Assembly: GCA_015183035.1 (NCBI GenBank) | Contig: JACZZP010000015.1 | Coordinates: forward strand, 1,922,001 to 1,986,000 | Direction: 5' to 3' | DNA length: 64,000 nucleotides | Source: Meloidogyne chitwoodi | Lineage: Eukaryota; Nematoda; Chromadorea; Rhabditida; Meloidogynidae | Part shown: piece after piece, positions 1 to 10,727 of the stretch | How positions within the stretch are numbered: position 1 is the first letter of the stretch | How the letters are laid out: the number at the start of each line of letters is the position of its first letter | Notes under the pieces: model-generated | Databases searched by the model: none | What the model was told of the DNA's origin: nothing | Seen by the model: the letters and a program-made list of their open reading frames with translations, nothing else | Position numbers and translations under genes: made by a program

Positions 1-749
1 ATAGCCATATTGAGCTTCTTTAACTTCACGAGTTGATGGAGGCATTAATTCTTGCTTTTCACCACTTTTTGACAAAGGTTGAAGAAATAAACGAGTTTTA
101 GGTCTCTACAATTATTTAAAATAATTTAAAAAAAATAAAAGAAAAATTAGATTTAAAAAAAAATAAAATAAGCGTAGGATCTTAAAAGATAACAATTAAA
201 AAACAAATAAATTAATTTACAACAATAAAAGAGAGTAGAAGAAGAGAGATTAAAAACCAAAGATATTAAGATTTGTCAGACATTCGTTTCGAAACAAAAA
301 ATAAAATTAAAAACAAAAGAAAAATGTTAAACAGTTGAAAAAGATACGAAACGTCTAAAACATTAAATTTAAAATTTGATTTATTTTAAAAATTAATAAA
401 ATTAATTTAAATTAGATTTAAATAATTTTAATTTTGCCTATTTTGTAGCAAATTTAATACTCTATTTTATGAATATAAAATAAAAATAATTTATTTAATT
501 TTTCTTAAGTTATTTTGCTTTAACTCAACCAATGTCTCAATATTTACTTTTCTTCGTTAAAAAATCTTTAAAAAATTTAAAAAAAATTTTTAAATTAAAA
601 ATAAAATTAATTTATTAAATTTAACACTCACTTTACAATTTTTTTGTATTAATTCACCCTTTTTTTGGTTGTTTCGAAGTTGATTTTGATGAACTTAGTT
701 GTCTACCCTTTGCTTGTTTTTTCACACTTTTTTCTTCTTCAATAGACAT
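1..749 (-). CDS. 5' part of an unrecognised gene, runs off the window edge
   Basis: Two coding-like blocks lie on the minus strand. The start block opens with ATG at 749 and reads MSIEEEKSVKKQAKGRQLSS and on through a Ser/Lys-rich stretch to about 655, where GGGTGA suggests a splice donor. The second block, entered after a TTGTAG acceptor at about 105, reads RPKTRLFLQPLSKSGEKQEL followed by MPPSTREVKEAQYGY, and leaves the window. The two blocks do not join in one phase directly, so at least one small exon probably lies in the A/T stretch between them (250-300 is a candidate). The product would be a basic, low-complexity N-terminus followed by a more ordered segment. I do not recognise the family. 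The 448 bp between this start and the next gene at 1198 would be a divergent promoter; I see only A/T runs there. Confidence 0.4.
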
Positions 750-1197
750 AGAAAATTATTTTTTATTTGTTTAATACAAAATTTTACATTTATTTTATAT
801 TTATTTATTTATAATTATTTTATTTATTTTGTTAGCCATTTTTTTTTATAATTAAAAAAAGACAATCCCATAATTTTAACACACGTTCCTTTATTCTTCC
901 ATAAAATATAAATATTTTTTATTCTTTTTCTAATAAAAATTGGGTAGTTATGGTAACACGTGAATTCTTATAATTTTTACAAATAATTTTTTTTTTGCCC
1001 ATTTTATATATTTTTTGTTAATTAAATATATATTAGAATAAAAAATTTGGGTTAATTTTTACTACTAATTATGTTCTTTTTATTATTTTTTTATAAAAAA
1101 TAATATTTTAAAAATTTTATTTTAAAATTTTAGACAATTTATACATATTTAATAATATTTCTATTTAATATTTTATTTAAATTAAAAAATATTTTTA

Positions 1198-3384
1198 ATG
1201 GATGATGATGACATTCGAGAACAATTGTTGCAAGTTAAAAAAGTAATTTTAAAAAAATATTAAAAAAATAAAAATATTTTTTTCGGCACACTCCGCCGTT
1301 TTACGTGAAAATGGACAATATAAAACAAAACTTAGAATTGCTGAACGTGAACGTAATAGGCGAGAAGAAGAACTTAATCGTTTTTTTACTGTTCCACCAC
1401 AACAACAAACAAAAATAAATAATAATAATAATATTAAATTGTCTCCCTCAATATTAGCGGAAAATAGAATAGAAATGATGGCGTTAAGAAGAAAAGTTTT
1501 GCTATACGAAAGATTATTAAAAGAAAAAACAAAAGAAAATGCGTAAGTTTATTTATTTTTTAAGTTTATTTTTTTTTTACAATTGTACTTCAAGTTTATT
1601 TTCTGTTTTATTTCAAGTTTATTTTTATAGGTGTTTTATTTAATTTTTGTTAAAACATTATTTCAAGTTTATTTTTATTTTAGCAAATTACTAGAAGACA
1701 AAAAAGTTGTAGAAGCAGCAGAAACACGCAAATTAACCGAAAGGTTGGAAAATGAATGCCAACGGTTACGTGTTCATCTAGCACAATCAGTACCTGAAAC
1801 AGAATTTTTAAAGGAAAAGGATTCATATTTAACAATAATAAATAGATTAATAGATGAAAATATGCATTTACGTCAAGTTGTTGGAAAATTCGAACAAAGG
1901 AGAAAAGGCAAGTTTTGCTTCAAGTTTATTTTTTAAAACTTTGCTTCAAGTTTATTTATTTTTATAATTTTGTAGAATCAGAAAAGTTGTTAAGTGAATT
2001 AGGCGGAGGTGAAGCATTAGTCAATCAATTTAGAACTATGAGCATAAATTCTAGGTAAATAATTAAAATTTAATCTTTTTTGTTTAAAAATAAATTAAAA
2101 TTATTTGAAATAATTTTTTAAAGTTTAATTTATTAAAAAAAATATTTTAAAATATTTATTATTATTAATTTGAAGCACCGGTTCCTCTAAAAAATTAAAA
2201 AAAAATTAAAATAAAATTTTTAATATTTTATTCAACAGAAAACAAGCCAACTTCTATAAAAAATCTCTAACTAATTTAATGTCTAAAGGAAGTGTTCAAT
2301 CAACTAAAACAAGCAATCACCGTCGCCCTACTTTAGCATCAACTTCTTCTTCACTTTCTGGAAAATTATTATTAAAAAATAAAAATTTAAATGAAAATTT
2401 TTTAAATGGAAATATTTTAAGGTAAATAAAAAATAAAATAAATTAATTTATTAAATTTATTTTAGAAAAGACATTTCGCCCAAAAATGATTTAAAACGTC
2501 GTGCTTCTTCACTAGAAAGCTCTAAAGCTTCCCAATTTTTAAAAAATGAACAAACATTATTAAAATCATTGGAAAATGAAATAATGGAAATTTCAATGGA
2601 AGGTGTGTTAATTTATTATTTTTTTAAATATTTTATTAATTAATTTAAATTAATTTTTAATTTATTTAAAATTTATTTTGATCTAAATAATTGTTTTTTA
2701 ATTAAAAAAAAATTAAAAAAATTAAAATAAAATTTATTAAATAGGCGTTAAAGTTTCTTCAATTAATAATACTCCAAAATCAAATAATAGTTCATCATTA
2801 GCTACTTGTTTCATTAAACGCTCACAAAGGTCAATTTCAAATACCTCTAAAGTTGGATTAGCAGAAGAAGAAAAAAAAGAAGAAGAAGAAGATAATAATA
2901 ATGATTTTGAAGAAAATTTATTAAAAAAAGGAAAAGAAGATAAGTCGGAAAATGAGGGGGAAGATGACAAAATATTTCAAGAATCTGTAGAAGAAGAAGA
3001 AGAAATTGATGAAGAAGAAGAAGAAGCTTTTCACTTAACAGAAGAATCAGATGAAAAGGAGATTGAAGAAGACATGGTTGGGGAAGGGTAAATTTAATAA
3101 AAAAGGGGATTTTTGACAATTTTTTAATAAAAAAAATATTTTAAATTAAATAAAAAAATAAAAAAAATATTTTAAATTAAATTTTAAATAATTTTAAAAA
3201 TTAAAAAAAAATTAAGGAAAATGAGGAAACCCATTTAAATGCTCTTTACAGACTGTTAAGTTGTCACATACTTAGACAACAAATGTGTAAAGTAAGAGAA
3301 GAAAGAGATGTTTATAGCAAACAAATAATTGTTGGAATATTAAAACAACAACAAACACAAAAACAAAATTATTATTATTGGTGA
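1198..3384 (+). CDS. acidic coiled-coil protein, multi-exon
   Basis: The first exon reads MDDDDIREQLLQVKK. Later exons (about 1284-1542, 1684-1908, 1976-2054, 2239-2421, 2465-2601, 2745-3087, 3216-3384) continue in frame to a TGA at 3382. The N-terminal half is strongly helical and heptad-rich (VLRENGQYKTKLRIAERERN; KLTERLENECQRLRVHLAQS), the middle is Ser-rich, and the last third is a run of Glu/Asp (about 2860-3087) followed by a short helical tail ending in QNYYYW. This is the look of a centrosome or cytoskeleton scaffold, but no family signature is visible and I assign no function. The acceptor of exon 2 is unclear: no good AG precedes the first in-frame codons near 1290. The exon ending at about 1908 has a GC donor (AAAG|GCAAGT). 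Introns at 1545-1680 and 1909-1975 carry repeated CAAGTTTATTT copies. Confidence 0.65.
1575..1965 (+). repeat. intronic CAAGTTTATTT copies
   Basis: About six copies of the core CAAGTTTATT(T) lie in the two introns on either side of the exon 1684-1908 of the coiled-coil gene, spaced by A/T runs of variable length. One copy spans the GC donor itself (GGCAAGTTTTGCTTCAAGTT). The same core recurs around 42060-42230 and 43320-43860. Confidence 0.7.
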
Positions 3385-3778
3385 TAAATAAATTAAATAT
3401 TTTTAAAAATTGTGAATTTTAAAAAAAATAATATTTTTTTTTATTTTTTTTAAATTCAAAAAAAATAATAAATTTGTAATTATTTTACTAATTTTTGTAA
3501 TAAATTTATTATTAATTTTTCTCTTTATTTAATGTTAAAATTAAATAAAAAATATTTTTTTATTTAATGTCCATCACTGATAAATTTATTTAATAAATAA
3601 ACTGATAATAAATTTATTTATTTATTTAATTTATTGTTTACAAAAATATTATTATTATTTTTATTTACTAAACCACACAAACTCAAAGGAATAATTTAAT
3701 CTATTGGTCATTCTGCTTTTTATTTAATTTAAAAAATTAAGTAAATATTTATAATTTTTAGTAAATTTTAATGATTTT

Positions 3779-4248
3779 ATTTCTGATTTTATTCTGATTT
3801 AATTCTGGTTTTAATTCTGATTTAAATTCTGGTTTTAATTCTGATTAATTCTGATTTTAATTCTGATTAATTCTGATTTTAATTCTGATTAATTCTGATT
3901 TTATTTTGATTAATTCTGATTTTATTTTGATTAATTCTGTGATTAATTCTGATTTTATTCTGATTTTATTCTGGTTTTAATTCTGATTAATTCTGATTTT
4001 AATTCTGATTAATTCTGATTTTATTTTGATTAATTCTGATTTTATTTTGATTAATTCTGTGATTAATTCTGATTTTATTCTGATTTTATTCTGGTTTTAA
4101 TTCTGATTAATTCTGATTTTAATTCTGATTAATTCTGATTTTATTTTGATTAATTCTGATTTTATTTTGATTAATTCTGTGATTAATTCTGATTTTATTC
4201 TGATTTTATTCTGGTTTTAATTCTGATTAATTCTGATTTTAATTCTGA
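3779..4248. repeat. minisatellite with a 120-bp higher-order unit upstream of the FN3 gene
   Basis: The stretch is built from short units of the type TTCTGATTTTAA or TTCTGATTAA. Above these lies an exact 120-bp period: the blocks beginning at 3961, 4081 and 4201 start identically (TGATTTTATTCTGGTTTTAA). Near-identity of the 120-bp copies points to recent unequal exchange. It ends about 25 bp before the ATG of the next gene, so it occupies that gene's proximal promoter or 5' UTR. Confidence 0.9.
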
Positions 4249-4273
4249 AATATTTAGAAATTTTTACTTAAAA

Positions 4274-7200
4274 ATGAAAATAATTTCAACCTTTTCCTTA
4301 TTATTTTTATTTATTTTTATTTTTGATTCATCATTATCTAGTAGTGCTATACGTAATTTACGTTCCCATTATGATGCTACAACTGATACAATAATTGTTG
4401 ATTGGGAATGGAATGAGGAAAGTGAAGAGGGAGAAAAACAGCAACTTGAAGGTATATTTAGAAATTAATTAATTTAAAGTTAGTTAACTTTTCTGGTTAA
4501 TTCTGATTTTTTTATAAAGAATTCTGATATTTATTTCTGATTTTTTTCAGAATTTTTTCTTGTTGATTCTGATAAATTCTGATTTTTTTATTCTGATTTA
4601 AATTTTTCTAGACTATGAAATATTTGTTCGCTACAAAGTATCACGTCAAGACCAACAAGAAGACGAGTGGAGACGTGTTGAGGCTGAAGAGGATGGACTT
4701 GGAGCACGTATTCCTCTTGGGCGATTATCGTTGAATGATGGGGATGAGATTATGGCTCAGGTAATTATTTAATATTTAATTCTGATTTTTTAATTTATTA
4801 AATTCTGATTTTTATTCTGATATTTCTGATTTTATTCTGAAATTAATTCTGATTTTATTCTGAAATTAATTCTGATTTTATTCTGAAATTAATTCTGATT
4901 TTTATTCTGATATTTCTGATTTTTATTCTGGTATTTCTGATTTTTATTCTGATATTTCTGATTTTTATTCTGGTATTTCTGATTTTTATTCTGAAATTAA
5001 TTCTGATTTTACAAATATTCTGATTCTTACTAAAAATTTTAATTAAGAAGAGTATAATTCCTTTTCCAGTTTTTTATTGGGATTCAGGTTATAGCAGAGC
5101 CATTAAATCCTCCAGAAACTGGAAGCAGCGCTTCTCTTCGTCAACACAGCGATTCTGTAGTTGTTTGGATTTCTAGACGTCAAAGCACTTCAGATAGCAA
5201 TTTTGAACCTCAGAGCAATTCAGAACAACATTTTGAAAAAAATTCTGATTTTTCAAATTCTGATTTGGACACTCCAAAGTCTTCTCCTATAGAAGAACTT
5301 CTTCCTCCCTATAATTTTACTGCAAATATTCTTGGCCCTACCCAAGTAAAATTAGAGTGGAAAATACCCCCAAAATCTTCTGTGGACTCATCAGAACCTT
5401 ATTTATTTTATATTATTAATGTTAAACAAATAAGTGCAAATAATAGAAGCTTAAGGAAGTTTGCACCTTTGCAGGTAAGCGTTAACATGAGTTGGTGTTT
5501 AAATTCATAACTTTAGAACAAATTGACATTTTAAGAAAATGTTTGTATCGTTCGATAGATAATTAAATTCTCTACAAAATACACAAATTTTTTTTAAATA
5601 ATAAAATATTTGTTAAGGAAAAATAATTTAAAAAGCATTAAAATTGGGTAAAAATGTCGCTTTTTTGACTATAACTTTTTGAACAAATTATCAGAATTTC
5701 TGATTTTTTTAAATTTTGTAGCAAATTTAATTAGGTATTTAATGGTATCAAAATATTTTTTAATTAATTATTTGTTCTAAAGTTATGAATAAATAACTGC
5801 ATCATACTTCACTTGCTACAACTCATAATTCATTTAAAAAAATATTTTTTAGCTTAGAGCGGATAAAACAAATTTCTTATTAGGCCATTTGGTACCAGGG
5901 GAAAGATATGAAATTACTTTACGGAGTGCTACAAGTTCTGATCGAATTTCTTCTGCTGCAGCAATTGTTGAAATTTCCTTGCCAAAAGGTTAAAAGAGAG
6001 TTTATTTAATTTTATACAGTAGTTAATTTACTTAATATATAAAATTATATTTTTCATTAAATTAAAGGATGCATGTAATTAACAAAATTAAATTTAAGAA
6101 AATAAATAATTTTTGGACCGGGAGTTCTGCAGGAGTCCCTCAAATTCCTTGTTATATTTGGTCATTATTTAACACAAAAAAAACGTGAAAAAATATTTTA
6201 ATGAAATTAATATAAAAATTTCAGAAGATGAGGGTGCTTTAATGGATGTTGGCAATTTATTGGTTACCTCAAGGTTTACTCAGGATGGTCGAGGAATTGT
6301 CAATCTTACTTGGGAAGTGCCTCCACATTTAAGAGGGAAAATAAAATGTAAAAATTAACAATTTCAAACTTTTTTAAAAATTAATTAGCTTACGAAATGC
6401 GATATATTGAAGCTAATAGAGTCCAAAACGGACAAGTTGATGAACGTTGGGAACATCTTCATTTTCCAGGAGAAGCACCGAGTGCTCAACTTTATAATAT
6501 GAGACCGTTTGTAAAATAAATTTTTAAGTTAATTTTAAAAATAATTTTAGAGACACTGAATATTTGCTTCGAATCCGTACTTTATTAATTTCTGGTCTTC
6601 AAGTAGAAAGTGGTGAATTTCGAATAAAAACACCTCGTGTGCGAGAACTTAATCCTTTAGCAAGACTTGATGTTTTATATTCAAGTGAACAACCTACAGT
6701 AATACTTCAATGGACGCTTGCTTCGTAATTCTAATTTTTAAAGAATAATAAAACTTGCTACAAAATAAGTACATAAAAGAAATAAACTTTTAGCAAGGAA
6801 AATAAACTTTAAGAAACTTAAAGTTTAGAATAGGCGTGCGTAACAAAGTTGTAAACATATAAACTTGAAATAAAAATAAACAAATTGTAATTGTAAAAAA
6901 TAATATTATAATAAACTTGAAGCTAATAAACTATTAAAAAATAAGCAAAGCATAAAAGTAAAATAAAACTTTTTAGACATATACACTCATCAGAAATTAG
7001 CGGCTACGATTTGTTCATAACAGATCGTTATGATATGCCTGAAATTGAAGTATATTAAATTAATAAATTATAAATTAATTATTTAAAATAAAAATAATTA
7101 ATTATTAAAAATAAAAATATAATTTATTTTTCTAGTGGAGACATTATAGAATTAGCAATTATTCACCACAACTTGCCTTAGACCAATTAAGACCTTATAC

Positions 7201-8331
7201 AACATATTTTGTTCGTGTAGATGTCCGTAAAACTAATGGGGATATTTTAAAAGGAAATACAATTTATCGTTTTACTACTTTAGGTTTGAAAAAATTTTTT
7301 AAATTTAATTATGAATTTTTAAAACTTTAAATTCAAGTATATTATAACATACAAAGTAGACTGTTTCTAAAACAAATAACTTTTTGTTAGATAACGATAA
7401 AAATTTAATTTTTATTCCATTTTAAAGAGGAGATTCTGATCTATAAAATTCTATAAAATCAAATTTTTATATTTAAATAAAAAAAAGTTATGAATTTTTA
7501 AGTAAAATTAGTCGTTAAAATTTATTTTTTTTATTAAATTATTTATAAAAAATTAAAATATTTTTAAAAAATAAAAAAATGTTTAAAAAAATTATTTTAG
7601 CAAATTTGCCAGTAATTTCAAACGAAAACTTGCTTGATAAAGGGAATGAAGTGCAACCTTTAGCGTTTGAACAAATTGACTCAGGTCGCGTTAAAATACT
7701 TTGGGAATTTCCTCCTACTGTTTTAATGGCTGCTAAAGGCTAATTTTTTAATTTATTTTTTTATTTAATTTTTTATTTAATTTTTTTAGGTTTTACAATT
7801 TATTTTAGGTATAAATTAAATTAATTTTATTAAAAAATTTATTTTATTTTTTTTATTAAATTAATTTAATTATTAAATAGTAATAACCCTCATGAGCCTA
7901 TGGAAAAATGGCATAAAGTTTCAATTGAAAATATTAATACTGCAAGTTTAATTTATTAAATTTTAAAAAATAATAAATTTGAGATATTTAATGCAAATTT
8001 ATTAAAAAAATTTTTTAAATTATTTTTCTCCTTCTAAGGGAACATACACCTCCGAAACTTTAACCTTTTTAAATTGAAAAATTAAATTAAAAAAATTTAA
8101 AAAATTATTTTAATTTAATTTTAGCGTTCTACTATATTAACTGGACTTTTAGAAAATATTTTATATAATATTCAAATTGTTCCAAATAATAAAGATGATG
8201 GCAGACCTTTGTGGGAACATTCTAAGAGAATGCAAATTAAAGCAACAAAGACTTTAATAAATAATGCTAAAATTGAAGAAGAAGAAAAAGAAGAAATAAA
8301 TAAAAACAATAATTATAGTGATGAGGAATAA
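4274..8331 (+). CDS. secreted protein with about five fibronectin type III domains
   Basis: The ATG at 4274 opens a hydrophobic signal peptide (MKIISTFSLLFLFIFIFDSS). Spliced exons give about five FN3 units, recognisable by W-x-P and Y-x-x-R/Y-x-(V/L)-R patterns: IIVDWEWNEE with YEIFVRYKV; VKLEWKIPP with GERYEITLRSAT; IVNLTWEVPP with DTEYLLRIRTL; VILQWTLAS with YTTYFVRVDVRK; and VKILWEFPP with ILYNIQIVPNN. An acidic Glu/Asn tail ends at TAA 8329-8331. There is no transmembrane segment or GPI-like tail, so the product should be secreted, probably an extracellular adhesion or matrix protein. Other known modules (WAP, Ig, EGF) are absent, so I give no symbol. Introns near 4490-4600 and 4770-5030 are packed with ATTCTGATTTT copies, and one such copy lies inside the exon at 5239-5268. 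The intron 5500-5850 holds a foldback element. Confidence 0.8.
5515..5830. repeat. foldback element of the 'TATAACTTT' family, copy 1
   Basis: The ends are inverted: ATAACTTTAGAACAAAT near 5510 against ATTTGTTCTAAAGTTAT near 5775-5792. Inside are ATTAAATTCTCTACAAAAT and GACTATAACTTTTTGAACAAA, which recur in other copies (11.86-12.14, 47.08-47.25, 54.83-55.02, 62.2-62.34 kb). It sits in an intron of the FN3 gene. Confidence 0.55.
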
Positions 8332-8489
8332 ATTAATATTAAATTAAATTTACTTAGATTTTCTTATTTTTGTAAATGTCCTTATTTTAATTTTTGTTCA
8401 TATTTTTAATCCTTATTTTTGTAATTTTATCAATTATTTCCAACAAGCTTTTTTAAAACCTTTTAAAATTTCCAATTGTTTTTAAAAGC

Positions 8490-8575
8490 TGCAAGTTGGT
8501 TTATTTTTTATTTTGCTGCAAGTTGGTTTATTTTTTATTTTGCTGCAAGTTGGTTTATTTTTTATTTTAACTAAA
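8490..8575. repeat. short direct repeat after the FN3 gene
   Basis: Three tandem copies of a unit of about 31 bp (GCTGCAAGTTGGTTTATTTT) lie in the 3' flank of the FN3 gene, between its stop and the stop of the convergent glutathione peroxidase gene. Confidence 0.7.
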
Positions 8576-8686
8576 AAACAAAATTAAAGAAAAATAAAAA
8601 TTCTAAAAATAGAAGAATTAATAAACAAATACATATTTGAAAATATTTAAAAAAAATATTATTCTAATAAATTAATTAAATTTATT

Positions 8687-10727
8687 TTAATGTTTTCGAA
8701 TTTCTCCTTCTACTTGTTGTAATGAACCTTTTTTCTCTGCTACCAATTTATCAATAAATTTCTAAAAAATTAATTAAATATTTTTTTTAATTAAAAATTA
8801 TCTAAAGAATATTTTAAAAATATTAAAAAATAAAATTAAAAAAAAAATTAATTTACTTGAACAATTTGTCCATGCGACCATGCAGTAGGGTGGAAGCGAT
8901 AGCGAGGGCGACTTGAAAAAAATTTTTTTTTTAATTTTTAAATTTTTTTTAAATTAAAATATGAGCTTCTTACCCTTCAGCGTCAATTAAGAATTTCTAA
9001 AAAATAAATAAAATTAAATAAAAAATAAATAAATACTTCAAAATTCCAAGTAATGTCATTGACCTAAAAATTGTTTTTTTACATAATTATTTTAAATTAA
9101 TTTAATAAAGATTTTTTTTATTTAAAAGAATTTATTTTCTTTAATAAAAAAATTTTTAAAATTAAAAAAAATTTTTTTTTTTAATTTTTTTAAATTTAAT
9201 CCAACTAGTAGCTTTTTAAACAAATAAACATCCTCCAATAGAATTAAAAAAGCTACAAGTTGGATTAATCCAAAACTTACTCTTATTGGATTATACATAA
9301 GTTCTTCACGTTTTCCAATTTGATTGACAGTTTGTGGACATGAATCCTTAAAAATAAAATTAAAATTAATTTTTTCGACAAAATGGGTGATTTTTCAATA
9401 TTTTACATTTTGAAAAATTTTGAAAATTTTTTATTTTAAAATTTTTAAAATTAAAAATACTTTAAGAAATTCATATAAAGGATGTTGATTAGCCCCATTA
9501 ACTTCCAATTTTCCATAAATATGAAGATTTTTGTGTGGTTTCCAGCCATTTCCCGGGCGAACATGTTTTATGCCTAAAAATTTTATTTAATTAAAAAAAT
9601 TTTTTTAAATTAAAAAAATTTTTTTTTTCACCATTCATTAGTTCATGGTTCTCAGCTGGCTCTTGAAGATAAAATTGATTACATGGAAATGCTAATATTG
9701 TGAATTGTCCTCCGTTGGCCATATTTTTTTCAATTAAAGGGTTAAAATCGATGTATTGCTGGGTATAAGCTGAAAATTTTTTATTTTTTTTTTTAGTTTT
9801 TGGCGCTGAAGTGTCCAGAAATAATTTAAAAATAATAAATCTTTTGTTTTTTGAGAATTTTAAAAATTTCGCACTGAACAGACCGTTAGGCCTGTTTCGG
9901 TGCCAAAATTTGAGTGTCAACATTTTTTTTAATTTTTTAAAATAAATTAAAAAATTACCACAGAATGTGGCAACATTAACAATTAAAAGAGGTTGGCCTT
10001 TGTAAGAACTTAAATCCTTGAATTCCCCTTCCAATGTCTCTACCTAAAAAAGTTAGTAATTATTTTGTACTTGTTGTATTTGAAAATTTATAACTTTTTT
10101 ATTATTTTATGTAAAAATTAACTTTTAATGTCAAATAATAGAGGAGATTCTGGGCTATAAAATAAAAATTAAATTTTAAAAAAATTTTAAGAAATAAAAA
10201 AGTTATGGGGAAAAAATCAAAAAATCTCTTGATAAAAATAGTGACTAAATTGTTTTAAAAATTCAAAACTTTATCCAACCTTTAACTAAAAATTTTATTT
10301 TTAACAATTTTATAGTACAGAATCTCCTCTTTTTAATGACATCAAAATTAAATTTATATCTAAGTTTAAAGAAGAGTTATAATTTAATTAAGTAAAAAAT
10401 AGGGGTAAAAATTATTAATTTTACACATTTAAAAATTCATAACATTTTCCATTTTTGAGATAAAAATTTCAAATTTTAGTATTTTATAGACTTGAATCAG
10501 CTCTTTCAAATAAAAAATAAATTTATTAAAAAAAAATTTTTATTTGCCTCAAAATCATAAATGGACAAATTTTGATAATCAGGAATGCATTTACTCCAAC
10601 GTGTTGTTTCATCAATTAATTTTGGACCAGGTTGATATTTATCTTTTTTAGGAGGTCCTAGCTGCTTATTAGCACTAATTGCAGAACAAGAATTTATTAA
10701 AACAAATAAAATTAAATAAAAAAGCAT
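8687..10727 (-). CDS. secreted glutathione peroxidase, Cys type (EC 1.11.1.9)
   Basis: Exon 1 (10727-10548) carries a signal peptide ([16 protein letters not shown]). Joined exons read [20 protein letters not shown], then [11 protein letters not shown] with the catalytic position coded TGT (Cys, not selenocysteine), then [26 protein letters not shown] (the conserved FPCNQF block), [10 protein letters not shown], and ITWNFEKFLID (the conserved WNFEKFL block with catalytic Trp), ending EGEIRKH at 8687. Length is about 230 residues, normal for the family. Extracellular Cys-type enzymes are known from nematodes, where they reduce lipid hydroperoxides at the cuticle or in secretions. The residue after the catalytic Cys is split by an intron and reads Ala (TGT G|CT), giving C-A-Y-T. 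Intron 1 is a GC-AG intron (GAG|GCAAAT). The catalytic-site intron (about 9772-9956) and the intron at 9190-9280 contain repeat-derived sequence. Confidence 0.92.
9198..9270. repeat. small hairpin element CCAACTAGTAGCTTTT, copy 1
   Basis: Inverted arms TCCAACTAGTAGCTTTTTAA and AAAAAAGCTACAAGTTGGAT flank a spacer of about 30 bp, inside an intron of the glutathione peroxidase gene. Further copies: a degenerate one near 12680-12740, then 58478-58540 and 59196-59265. Confidence 0.75.
10070..10500. repeat. foldback element with GAGGAGATTCTG arms in the glutathione peroxidase intron
   Basis: GAGGAGATTCTGGGCTATAAA near 10141 is inverted as TTTATAGTACAGAATCTCCTC near 10310-10332, with further inverted TATAACTTTTTT/AGAGTTATAA at the edges. 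A related single arm (GAGGAGATTCTGATCTATAA) lies at 7428-7447 in the FN3 gene. It appears to be one more short inverted-repeat element of the window. Confidence 0.55.

Noticed and set aside
2737..3119. Two Ser/Leu-rich open frames on the minus strand
   Set aside because: They are antisense shadows of the Glu/Asp-rich exon of the coiled-coil gene.
9940..9990. Selenocysteine glutathione peroxidase
   Set aside because: The catalytic codon is TGT (Cys), not TGA, and no SECIS-like element is needed or evident.
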